A stretch of DNA of 18,640 bases from Candidatus Woesearchaeota archaeon (GTDB lineage: Archaea; Nanobdellota; Nanobdellia; Woesearchaeales; JACQNA01): the NCBI GenBank assembly GCA_016203335.1, contig JACQNA010000087.1, forward strand, positions 1-18,640, written 5' to 3'. Made by a program: the position numbers and the translations under genes. A model generated the notes under the pieces. The model was not told where the DNA came from. It saw nothing but the letters and a program-made list of their open reading frames with translations, and did no database searches. Shown here one piece after another: positions 1 through 7,927 of the stretch. The stretch's first letter is position 1; each line of letters opens with the position of its first letter.

Positions 1-2792
1 AGGCAGTAGGCATAGGTGCACTCAATCTGCCGCGCTTTATCGAGATTATAAATCACTCCCGGCAGGCAGCCGGTTGCCAAGCTGACAATCAGGCTGTTCT
101 GCGGCTGCATGTAGGTGGAAACGCCTGTTTTGGGAAATGTATATTTCCCCTTAAATTCAGCAGGTGCATTCTTGCTGATTGGCGCAACAGTATCCGTTGT
201 ATCCTTAAATCCCAGGATTCCGGCGACATTGCCTTGATCCAGCAGATTCTCTCCCCAATCCTTCCACTGATGGGAATAGCTCCACTCGCAGGAAACTACC
301 TTGCAGCCTTTGTTGAAGGCTAAATATATTCCCTGCGTAATCTTATTGGTGCCGGCATCTGCGCCCGCAATGGCAACAGGAATAATGTTTACAAAAGGGA
401 TGCCGCGGAGGGGATCCAGCCACCCGCCATTAATCGCACTGATGGCCTGCCCGGCCACGGTAACTGCCCTGATCAGCGAGCATGTCCTCTTGAAGTAGTC
501 CAGGTAATTCCGCACCTTGGTTATCCACTCTGTCTTTACCAGGAATGAGTTCTTCACATTGGCAATCTCCTGGGTGACGCTGGCATCCAATGTGCCGATC
601 GGATTGTTGAAGTACTGCACCAGCACCAGCACCTCATGATCCTCTATGCTTGATTGCGTGCCGCATCTTGTTGTTATCTGGAAATCACAGCTGATGTTTG
701 CGCTGAGCTGGGGAGAGAGCATGCTGTTGTCCACTGCGCCTGGCTGGAGCGTGAAGAGCGAGGTAATCAGCGAGCTTTCCCTATCTCCCGGGGTGCCGCT
801 GACTGCGATGAGCTGGGGAGCCACAATCCGCCTGCTGCCGAGCACTGCTGCAAAATTAGCGGGCTGGGTGCTGCATGTCTTATGCCCAATATCGAGAATC
901 CTGAAATTGCTGCAGCTCGCGAAGTTTCCGTTTTCCTCAAGCTGGAAGCGGAGATAGAGCGGCATCTCGATTAAATCAGTAATCTCCCTATCAATCTGCT
1001 CCGGGGAGACCGTGATGGAGCCAGGCTTCACCCGCCAGTATTGGGAGGGAACGGTGCTGCTCTGCAGCACCTCAATGGCAACGGTTGCCCGTGCGACATT
1101 ATTTGCCGCATCAATGATCCAGACCGGGATGGCTGCAGTGAGCGGGCCGCCAACGGCATTGGAGCGGATAGTACAAGTCTTCTGCTCCATGTTACAAGTC
1201 CCTTCCTGCACAAATCTACCCTGCTGGTTATTCGGCAGAACATTCTTCTCTTTCAAGTCAGTTAAATCTGCCTTGATCAGACGCGCGCCGGATTCTGCAT
1301 CGCTCCAGCGGACATCAATAACCACAATATCGCCGTTAACGATAAAATTCTTCTTATCGCCTCCTGACTCAAACTTTGTTCCGGAGATGATTGGCGGGAT
1401 AAAATCAGTGGGGAATGTGACAGTGCGGGAAAACTGGTTGCCGGTGTAGTCTGTTCCGCGGATGGTGACTTCCTTGGGGCTGGCAGTGCACCCATTGCAG
1501 CTGATGTTCTCCCAGATGAAGACTGTTCCCAGTGATTTTGTGGGAGCCCGAATGGGATTTCCCACACTGAGATCCGTCCTGCTAAAGTCAGCAAATATCT
1601 CCTTGATTCCTGATTCAGCCTCTGCAATCGTGGCGATAATGGTGTTGTTCTCGTCACGGGAAATCCAGCCCTGGAGGTGCGTGTTGCTGTTTTCCACCAC
1701 AATGCTCTCAATCACCGGAGCAGTGGTGTCTTGCTGAAGTGTATATGATTTACTGCAGCTCGCGCTCGCCTGATTGCCGACATCATCAATTGCCTGCAGC
1801 GCAATGCTAAATCCGCTTTCCCTGGTGTTTACCACACTGTTCCAGATGCAGAGCCAGGCAGCGCCGTCAAATGTACAGCTGTCAGGAACAACTGGCGTTT
1901 GCTCTCCGGTCATCTCGGTGAATACGCCCCTGCTCAGCATTCCGGCAAGGCCTGCGATATTGTCTGTGGAGCGGAGCGTAACCGTAACCGGGTGCGGAAG
2001 GGCACCGTAATACACCGTGCTGCCGCGAGAGCTGCTCAGCGATATGCTGCAGGTTGGCGCCTGCGTGTCGAGCCGGAGATTAATGCAGCCCTCTTTGCTT
2101 TCTGCTGCACGGTTCTCTACCCTGTCTTCCGGCAGCACGCAGATCCGGTGAGCGCCGCTGGTGAGATGTGTAAGATCAATCGGCACTTCAATGGTTTTCT
2201 GGCAGAGAGTATCGCTATGGATAGTCTTTGACATTTCTTTGCCATCTACAGTGAATACCAGGTCGCCGACTCCTGCGCAAAGGAGTGGATTGTCCTGTAC
2301 AGCAACCATAAACGTCAGCTGCCCGTTGGTGATGTTATTATTCAGCCCCTGCACACTCAGCGAGCGGACAGCAGGGGGAGTGGTATCAACGATTACTGCA
2401 GCATCCCTCTGCGCTGCCAGATCTGACTTTTGTTCATCGCTAAACAGGGCAATGGTGAACTGAATCCTGCCCTGCGGCAAGGTGGCTGTGGAGGATGCCA
2501 TGCTGCAGTCAAAGATATTGGTGCCGGGATGCGGGGCGCATGCAGTGAATGGCTCTGCGGTATAGCGGGTGCTGCTCCAGTAATAGCGCCGCTCCAGCTT
2601 TTGCGGAGTGATGGGAATGCCCTCGCTCAGCCGGGCAGTGACAATAGTGGATATCTGGTCGTTCTCCTTGGCAAAGCCGGGAACAGCATCATTGCCCTGT
2701 ATCGTGACACCAAGAATCTCTCCGGCGACGGCAAGGGCAGCAGTGGAGAGAAATATCAGGAAAATGAGCGGGATAACGCTACGCAATATCAT
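1..2792 (-). CDS. Large secreted Ig-like-repeat surface protein (3' end outside window)
   Basis: The minus strand is open from an ATG at 2792-2790 to position 1, giving 930 complete codons with no stop; the C-terminus lies outside the window. The N-terminus is a clear signal peptide: hydrophobic residues about 5-20 (IPLIFLIFLSTAALA) followed by an A-x-A type cleavage region near residues 19-23. Four Ig/cadherin-like beta-sandwich units begin at D-T-T/P-P type junctions near residues 134 (DTTPPAV), 240 (LDTQAP), 354 (DTTAPV) and 463 (DFIPPI). A separate Cys-containing region covers about 570-930, with TRCGTQSSIEDHEVLVLVQY and CEWSYSHQWKDW. It is inferred to be exported and exposed at the cell surface, perhaps for adhesion or as an envelope component. 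No catalytic motif was seen. GAGGG lies 4 nt before the ATG, and a TATA-like box at 2863-2870 implies a leader of about 48 nt, so this gene is not leaderless. Similar long proteins are, from memory, common in Woesearchaeota; the exact family is unknown. Confidence 0.85.
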   Translation of the reverse strand, partial: MILRSVIPLIFLIFLSTAALAVAGEILGVTIQGNDAVPGFAKENDQISTIVTARLSEGIPITPQKLERRYYWSSTRYTAEPFTACAPHPGTNIFDCSMASSTATLPQGRIQFTIALFSDEQKSDLAAQRDAAVIVDTTPPAVRSLSVQGLNNNITNGQLTFMVAVQDNPLLCAGVGDLVFTVDGKEMSKTIHSDTLCQKTIEVPIDLTHLTSGAHRICVLPEDRVENRAAESKEGCINLRLDTQAPTCSISLSSSRGSTVYYGALPHPVTVTLRSTDNIAGLAGMLSRGVFTEMTGEQTPVVPDSCTFDGAAWLCIWNSVVNTRESGFSIALQAIDDVGNQASASCSKSYTLQQDTTAPVIESIVVENSNTHLQGWISRDENNTIIATIAEAESGIKEIFADFSRTDLSVGNPIRAPTKSLGTVFIWENISCNGCTASPKEVTIRGTDYTGNQFSRTVTFPTDFIPPIISGTKFESGGDKKNFIVNGDIVVIDVRWSDAESGARLIKADLTDLKEKNVLPNNQQGRFVQEGTCNMEQKTCTIRSNAVGGPLTAAIPVWIIDAANNVARATVAIEVLQSSTVPSQYWRVKPGSITVSPEQIDREITDLIEMPLYLRFQLEENGNFASCSNFRILDIGHKTCSTQPANFAAVLGSRRIVAPQLIAVSGTPGDRESSLITSLFTLQPGAVDNSMLSPQLSANISCDFQITTRCGTQSSIEDHEVLVLVQYFNNPIGTLDASVTQEIANVKNSFLVKTEWITKVRNYLDYFKRTCSLIRAVTVAGQAISAINGGWLDPLRGIPFVNIIPVAIAGADAGTNKITQGIYLAFNKGCKVVSCEWSYSHQWKDWGENLLDQGNVAGILGFKDTTDTVAPISKNAPAEFKGKYTFPKTGVSTYMQPQNSLIVSLATGCLPGVIYNLDKARQIECTYAYC

Positions 2793-2862
2793 GTTCCCTC
2801 TTTGTATACTTCCAAGTACGGAAATGTCCCTCATTACCGAGCCATTTCCGAGAAAACGCCCT

Positions 2863-2870
2863 TTATATAA
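2863..2870 (-). promoter_or_regulatory. TATA-like box for the Ig-like surface protein gene
   Basis: The minus strand reads TTATATAA inside an A/T-rich block at 2861-2875. A start site about 26 nt downstream would fall near 2840, giving a leader of about 48 nt that contains GAGGG just before the ATG at 2792. The rest of 2793-2999 shows no gene. Confidence 0.45.
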
Positions 2871-2966
2871 TTTATGGATTGGCGGATTGCTGTTTGACTA
2901 CTGATTTGTGCTCAAGAGGGTGGCACATAATATTCATCACCATCTGTGTGTAGTAAAGATAGTATA

Positions 2967-2974
2967 TTTTAAAT
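2967..2974 (+). promoter_or_regulatory. TATA-like box for the 276-aa unknown gene
   Basis: TTTTAAAT is centred about 29 nt before the ATG at 3000. This is the archaeal TATA-to-start spacing expected for a nearly leaderless transcript; no Shine-Dalgarno sequence precedes this ATG. Confidence 0.5.
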
Positions 2975-2999
2975 ACCCATCTAAATTCTTCCGGAACGT

Positions 3000-3830
3000 A
3001 TGAAACCATCGAGGAGAAATAGAAGGAAAACCAAGGATCCTTTCAACACAGAAGAATGTTCAAGGGTCGATGGACTTGTAGAGCGGCTTGCATCGCTTTC
3101 CGGTTCGGAAACATCTTCAGTGGATGCTGAATGCGAGAAGTATGATCGGTTTGTTGTGCTTGCCCAGTCAATCCTTGCTCCGGGTAAAAGGTATTATAGC
3201 GGAGATGCTGCAATGCTAATAAGGCGGAGATTAAAGGAAAGACTTCAGTATATAGGGGCGCAGCACTTTTACCAGATGGGAGAATTCTATAGGAACGTCC
3301 TGGGTGAAAGCCTTGCATTCACATTTGAAGGGTCACGCTCGTTCGAAACAGACCCTATGCGGTGGATGCTCCAGAAATATCTTTCCGCCAAGGTTTCTCG
3401 TATTGCAGAGATAGAAGCGGAATTTTACGAGTTGGAGAATGGGCAGCCAAGATGTATTAATCATGCACGGATTACTATGGGCAGCACTGGTTCCACAGCA
3501 AAAAGGGTTATCTCCTCAAAAGACTTTCCGCAAAAAGAAGGGATAATCCGGCTCTATATCCGGGAGGGGGGTGTCCAGTATGCGCTTGAAGCGCGGATCG
3601 AACGAAGAAGACTGGGTGAGGAGGAATTGAGAGATGTACAGACTCTTCCTACAATGAAATGGGAGCGGAAGATGATGGAACAAGGCCAATACCCTGAGTT
3701 TGAGCTTACGGTTCGTCCGCTTTTTCCGGAAGAAAGGAGGGATATCGTGTTTGTACCCGCTTCCAAGCCTGCAACTGACAGATATCGCAGACAAAATCCT
3801 GTAAAGCGTGATTATGCGAGAAGAAGGTAG
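3000..3830 (+). CDS. Hypothetical basic protein, 276 aa
   Basis: I do not recognise this protein. It starts at an ATG placed about 29 nt after a TATA-like box and ends at TAG just before the convergent stop of the neighbouring secreted-protein gene (gap of 25 nt). It has no signal peptide or membrane segment. Both ends are strongly basic (MKPSRRNRRKTK at the start, KRDYARRR at the end). Residues about 50-150 look helical and charged (SGDAAMLIRRRLKERLQYIG). Residues about 150-260 look beta-rich, with alternating charged and hydrophobic stretches (GIIRLYIREGGVQYALEARI). Basic tails on a soluble protein suggest nucleic-acid or ribosome association, but this is only inference. It lies alone on the plus strand between two large secreted-protein genes. 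The coding frame is supported by its length, its promoter and the lack of a credible alternative on the other strand. Confidence 0.7.
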   Translation: MKPSRRNRRKTKDPFNTEECSRVDGLVERLASLSGSETSSVDAECEKYDRFVVLAQSILAPGKRYYSGDAAMLIRRRLKERLQYIGAQHFYQMGEFYRNVLGESLAFTFEGSRSFETDPMRWMLQKYLSAKVSRIAEIEAEFYELENGQPRCINHARITMGSTGSTAKRVISSKDFPQKEGIIRLYIREGGVQYALEARIERRRLGEEELRDVQTLPTMKWERKMMEQGQYPEFELTVRPLFPEERRDIVFVPASKPATDRYRRQNPVKRDYARRR

Positions 3831-3855
3831 CATACCCTCTAACTAAACTCTATTT

Positions 3856-6800
3856 TTACGGCAGCCGGAGTTTCGTGGTGAAATCCCGCCAGAGCAGCAG
3901 GCCGTTGGGCTCGGTGCTGGTGACTGTATAGGTATTACCTTGCACACTGCACTGCACAAGAGCAGAGTCTGCTTTCAAGGTGGTACAAATGTTGCTCGTA
4001 AACTCAGTGTATGTAATAACCATTGCTTCCCGTGTTTTCGAGCCGGTAACCCGCTTTCCGTTTGCGTTGCTGTAGTACAGGGAGTCAAATGAGAAAGGCA
4101 CGGGAGATCTGGGGGATTCCCGCGGCGCAATCCTTTCAACCTCTCCGAGCACTGCACGAAGGGGGTTTGCCAAGACGTTAAATACCCGGGATAAGAAGCT
4201 GGAGAATGAGAATTCGGATTGTGCAAATCCTAGCATCCCGCCCGGGCTGTAGATGATGGAGCGGAGATTATTGCTCCAGAAGAGATCCGGGCTTCTGCAG
4301 GGCTGGAATTTCGCTCCATTGAGGTTTTCGCATGCTGTTGATTTGCCAAAGATGTTCAGGAAGCCCTTGCGCTTGTCTGTTGTCTGATCTCCAGCAATTA
4401 CTACTCCTAACGCAAGCTTTTCTGTGGTGCCTTGCCGTGTCCGGAGAACGCAGAGCTTGCCAATGGGAGGATCCTGGCTGTATTTGGCGTTGAGGCTTTC
4501 AATGGCAGTCTTGTCGCTCAATACTGCTGAAAAATCATCGCAGTACAATGTATAATAATTCTGGCTGTTGGCTTCTGCATAGTCCAGTAGCGTAGCTGCC
4601 AGCTGGGATATTTCCGGCGGCTTTGCACAGGTGCTGCCGTCATCAAAATAGTTGATGTCAAAGGCGCAGTGGAGGTAGGATGCCTTAGTTTTGGTGTATG
4701 CATCCCAGTGGAAGTCTGCAGCCTGCAGTGAGGTAGTGATATTAATAGTGTTTCCCACGCATTGTGGAGTATAGCAATCGCTAAATGAGGGCTGTCTATC
4801 GCAGAGGGTAAAGCGGTACTCTGCATCGCAGACATCTGGCTCCTGCTGCTGGGAAATATAAGTAAACGGCGTACCACCGAGGGGATGAAAGACGGCAGAA
4901 GCAGCTACACCTGATGCTGTCTTTTTTACATAAAAGATAGGAGATGATTTGAACTCGCTGGGAAAAGTGAAGGAAGCTATCTGCGGAACAACTGCTGCAG
5001 GCTGTGTCCAGAAAAATACTGCGTTGAGTGGTGCATCCCAGTAGCCTCCAGCGATGCGCGTCTTTCCTGCAGTCGCCCGTATCTCCAAGGGACCAGAACT
5101 GGTTGGTGAAAAAGGGATGGTAATACTGACGCCTGTTGTTGAGGTGATCCCTAAATCAGTATAAAAATAGCCGTTGGTGTCCTTATTGGTGGGAATCTGC
5201 CCCAGCGCCAATGCCTTGCCTACAATGATCTCAGTATCACTCCGCAGGATGCACGTCGGGGTAAGGTGCTCTTGCTGGACAAGAGAATTTCTTCCCGTTG
5301 CCTGGATAGCACTGCGTATCGGCTCACCCTCAATATTCTCAGTTATGGGAATGTAATCGCACAGGAGCTCGTAATTCGTTACCCCTTTCTGCTGTGCAAT
5401 TCCCAGGAGATATTGCGCAACCAGCCTTGTCCTGCTTCCCCACGCTCCGCTTGCGGTGCATAGGTGATCATTGATATATCCTCCTGCAGGAACGCAAAAT
5501 CCGTCGCTGTCCTCTGCGCTTGTTGCTGTAGATATCCGGTCAGCAACCCCATCCTTCACAAAGCAGCCAGTTGCGCAGTATCCCTTATTTCCTTGCCAGT
5601 CTTCCCTGTTCGGAGTCCGCTTGCATCGCTGGGCGGTTGTGTCCCAAAAATATCCCTGTTCGCAGGTGAAGCAGTTGTCTTTTGTTAATCGGCTATTAAT
5701 CTTGCATGCAAAATCATTTCCCAAGGGATCCAGATACTCGCTGGAGTGGGCTGGCTGCGCTGCCGCACAACCAATAAATCGGTCATTCCCCTCAACAGTG
5801 CCTGGTCTTGGGCATTTTTGCCACCAGCTGGGAAAGCAGTAGTGGCTGCGGCTTGCATCTGCATTCAGGACAGCTGCATCAACACAGGCTCCCTGGTCGC
5901 CGCACTGGTTTGAGTTGCAGCATATTTTTCCGCTGGGATAGTTGCCTGCACAGGCATTTGATCTGCACTCCGTATTATCGCCACAGGGCTGCCCGTTTGC
6001 TTTGAGGCTTGCTGCGCCCCGCTGGCACACCTGGGCAGTGGAATCCCATGCATACCCCTCTGCACAGCCCGCAATGCAGGTTTTTCCTGCTTCGCAGAGA
6101 TTTGACCCTTGCATCCGCTCATGGATCCCTGCACTGTCTGTTGTGCACCCTAATCCGCCCTGCTGCTGGCACGGGGTGATACATGCTGCGGTCGGATGCT
6201 CCTCAGGAGAGATGTATGGGCTGCACGTGGTCACGCCGGTGCATTCCTGGACTGTCCACTGGAAACAGTTGTCCGATGCCCGCAGGCAGGTCTCCACATT
6301 ACCGTCTGCAGTGCAGCGCAGCTCTCCTTCATCATAGCTGCTGCAGGGGTTTTGGCAATTCACTGCTGCGCATCGCTGGTCCTGAATATTCCAGAATGTT
6401 CCTGGCTGACATGCCAATATCCCCTGTTTTCCCCCTGCAATACATGCGGGGACATAAGGAATAGAAAACCTCCGTTCAGTGTTTGGATTGTATTCAGTTG
6501 TTTCTTTAATGACTATCCTGTTCGTTTCAGAAGGTGTTGTATCAGTAATACATATCGCTCCTGGAGGGTATTCTGAGGGAGGAATAAGAAAATCCCGCTT
6601 GTCCTGAAAACCGTAGCAGCAGACTCCGAGATCACTTGTCAGGATATTACTGCACTCCCGGTTATACCATCCTTGGGCAGTAGGTGGCGACGAGACAAAC
6701 CCTCGGTCAATGAACGAGCAGTATTTCCAGTATGCATCATCTTCCCAACTATTGACTACATCACTCCATTCCCTGTCAACAATGCCGAAGCAGACTCCAT

Positions 6801-6897
6801 CAAACGGCTTATTATAGCACTCAATCTGCGCCCCCCGTGCCAGCGGAATAACTGCAAATACCAGAAGGACTAACCACCACTTTTGGAACGGTGACAT
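3856..6897 (-). CDS. Secreted Cys-rich surface protein with duplicated domain, 1013 aa
   Basis: I place the start at ATG 6897. A TTG seven codons upstream (6918) is in frame, but the TATA-like box at 6923-6932 puts transcription start near 6900, downstream of that TTG. Residues 1-23 are a signal peptide (basic start, WWLVLLVFAVIPLA core, ARGA cleavage region). Residues about 26-480 hold dozens of cysteines, probably disulfide-bonded. They include a Dickkopf/EGF-like stretch near 301-327 (NGQPCGDNTECRSNACAG, then CC) and three copies of a G-Y/T-x-W-D/N-(x)n-Q-x-C motif near 166, 281 and 415. Two homologous units follow at about 490-565 and 764-835, each an amphipathic LLxxAxxxxxxxYxLxCD segment and then a C-V/I-L-R strand. 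Beta-rich sequence lies between and after them, and there is no C-terminal membrane anchor. An extracellular or envelope role is inferred, with possible binding to a host or surface. The enzymatic role is unknown. Confidence 0.85.
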   Translation of the reverse strand: MSPFQKWWLVLLVFAVIPLARGAQIECYNKPFDGVCFGIVDREWSDVVNSWEDDAYWKYCSFIDRGFVSSPPTAQGWYNRECSNILTSDLGVCCYGFQDKRDFLIPPSEYPPGAICITDTTPSETNRIVIKETTEYNPNTERRFSIPYVPACIAGGKQGILACQPGTFWNIQDQRCAAVNCQNPCSSYDEGELRCTADGNVETCLRASDNCFQWTVQECTGVTTCSPYISPEEHPTAACITPCQQQGGLGCTTDSAGIHERMQGSNLCEAGKTCIAGCAEGYAWDSTAQVCQRGAASLKANGQPCGDNTECRSNACAGNYPSGKICCNSNQCGDQGACVDAAVLNADASRSHYCFPSWWQKCPRPGTVEGNDRFIGCAAAQPAHSSEYLDPLGNDFACKINSRLTKDNCFTCEQGYFWDTTAQRCKRTPNREDWQGNKGYCATGCFVKDGVADRISTATSAEDSDGFCVPAGGYINDHLCTASGAWGSRTRLVAQYLLGIAQQKGVTNYELLCDYIPITENIEGEPIRSAIQATGRNSLVQQEHLTPTCILRSDTEIIVGKALALGQIPTNKDTNGYFYTDLGITSTTGVSITIPFSPTSSGPLEIRATAGKTRIAGGYWDAPLNAVFFWTQPAAVVPQIASFTFPSEFKSSPIFYVKKTASGVAASAVFHPLGGTPFTYISQQQEPDVCDAEYRFTLCDRQPSFSDCYTPQCVGNTINITTSLQAADFHWDAYTKTKASYLHCAFDINYFDDGSTCAKPPEISQLAATLLDYAEANSQNYYTLYCDDFSAVLSDKTAIESLNAKYSQDPPIGKLCVLRTRQGTTEKLALGVVIAGDQTTDKRKGFLNIFGKSTACENLNGAKFQPCRSPDLFWSNNLRSIIYSPGGMLGFAQSEFSFSSFLSRVFNVLANPLRAVLGEVERIAPRESPRSPVPFSFDSLYYSNANGKRVTGSKTREAMVITYTEFTSNICTTLKADSALVQCSVQGNTYTVTSTEPNGLLLWRDFTTKLRLP

Positions 6898-6922
6898 GGG
6901 ATGGGAGTATACGGGCAATCAT

Positions 6923-6932
6923 TGTATAAAAA
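6923..6932 (-). promoter_or_regulatory. TATA-like box for the Cys-rich secreted protein gene
   Basis: The minus strand reads TTTTTATACA upstream of ATG 6897. A start site 26 nt downstream falls at about 6900, so the mRNA would begin within a few bases of that ATG. The box lies directly beside the stop codon (6938-6940) of the upstream winged-helix gene, so the secreted protein is probably transcribed independently of it. Confidence 0.55.
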
Positions 6933-6937
6933 GGTTT

Positions 6938-7927
6938 CTACTTGCTCTTTGGATTGTGGGCATTAGTGTGCAGATTGACAATCTGCGGCAGGGCATAGAC
7001 ATACCCATCCAAGTGCCTCCTGAGATAATCCGGAAGCGCGGTTGTGGGAAGGGGCTGTTGGAGGAAATCCAAGGCCTGCAAGGCATGATTGATCCGCTCA
7101 TCGCACTGAATCAGATCTCCGGACCCCAACTGGCGCAGCTCAGCAACCTCCCGGATGGCGCTGATGAAGGCTTCTTCCCGAAGCGATTCATACTTCGGAG
7201 AGAGGGTACTGAGATACCAATATAAGCTGTTTATTCCTTGGCGAATATCCGGATCATGTTCCTTAAAGTAGGCGAAGTCCATGCGGTGAAGCGGCTGTAT
7301 AAATTCTTCATTAATCTCTTTGCCTAATGGGGTAAGATTAAAGACATAAACATCAGGGCGGATACCGCTTCGCTGCCCTCTTACATAGAACCGCCTCTTT
7401 TCGGCAGTTATCAGCCCTGCTTTTACCCAGCGATGAAAATGGCCTGGATCCATATCGGAATCATTCCTCACCTGCCGCGCAAGGTCCGCGCGCATCACGT
7501 CCTTATGGGTATCAAGATAGACGAGCATCTCTAATGCGTGAGATATCCCTGTGTCGCGTTCTCCAGGATTCTCCTGGATAATCTGGGAAAAGGAAAGTCT
7601 TTTTGTTGAGGGGTAAACCGTTGCAAAGCGGAGGACAGGAAGAATGTGGCACACTCCATCCCTGAGTACATATTTCCCATCGCGATTCTCCACAAGAAAC
7701 TCAAGGTCACCATGAAAGTAGCGACGAATGGATCCATGAGAGAACAATGGAAGACGGTGCACAATGGCGGTGTATGGCAGATTAAAGAGATCTGCACATG
7801 CCTTTTCATACCCTGTCGTGGTCCGGGAATAGTGGTCCAGCAGGAACCCAAGAAATGCTTTGGTTTCAGGATGGATAGCCGTAAGGATTTTTTTCAGGAG
7901 TTTTCCATTAGCTGACTTTTGCCCCAT
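6938..7927 (-). CDS. Winged-helix domain protein, 329 aa, unknown role
   Basis: The chosen start is ATG 7927, two codons after an in-frame TTG at 7933. GGTGGAG lies 7 nt upstream of the ATG and inside metG, and the coding regions overlap by 20 nt, so translation is probably coupled to metG. Residues about 100-200 look like a winged helix-turn-helix: a helical stretch around HALEMLVYLDTHKDVMRADL, a recognition-helix-like HFHRWVKAGLI, and a beta-wing with R and K residues (AEKRRFYVRGQRSG) ending in LTPLGKEI. This resembles MarR/PadR/ArsR-type archaeal regulators. The N-terminal 100 residues and the helical C-terminal 120 residues (SLYWYLSTLSPKYESLREEA) match nothing I recognise. It has no signal peptide or membrane segment. 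The likely role is DNA binding or transcriptional regulation; target and ligand are unknown. Confidence 0.75.
   Translation of the reverse strand: MGQKSANGKLLKKILTAIHPETKAFLGFLLDHYSRTTTGYEKACADLFNLPYTAIVHRLPLFSHGSIRRYFHGDLEFLVENRDGKYVLRDGVCHILPVLRFATVYPSTKRLSFSQIIQENPGERDTGISHALEMLVYLDTHKDVMRADLARQVRNDSDMDPGHFHRWVKAGLITAEKRRFYVRGQRSGIRPDVYVFNLTPLGKEINEEFIQPLHRMDFAYFKEHDPDIRQGINSLYWYLSTLSPKYESLREEAFISAIREVAELRQLGSGDLIQCDERINHALQALDFLQQPLPTTALPDYLRRHLDGYVYALPQIVNLHTNAHNPKSK

Noticed and set aside
6898..6918. TTG start for the Cys-rich secreted protein.
   Set aside because: The TATA-like box places transcription start near 6900, downstream of the TTG, and the signal peptide is complete from ATG 6897.
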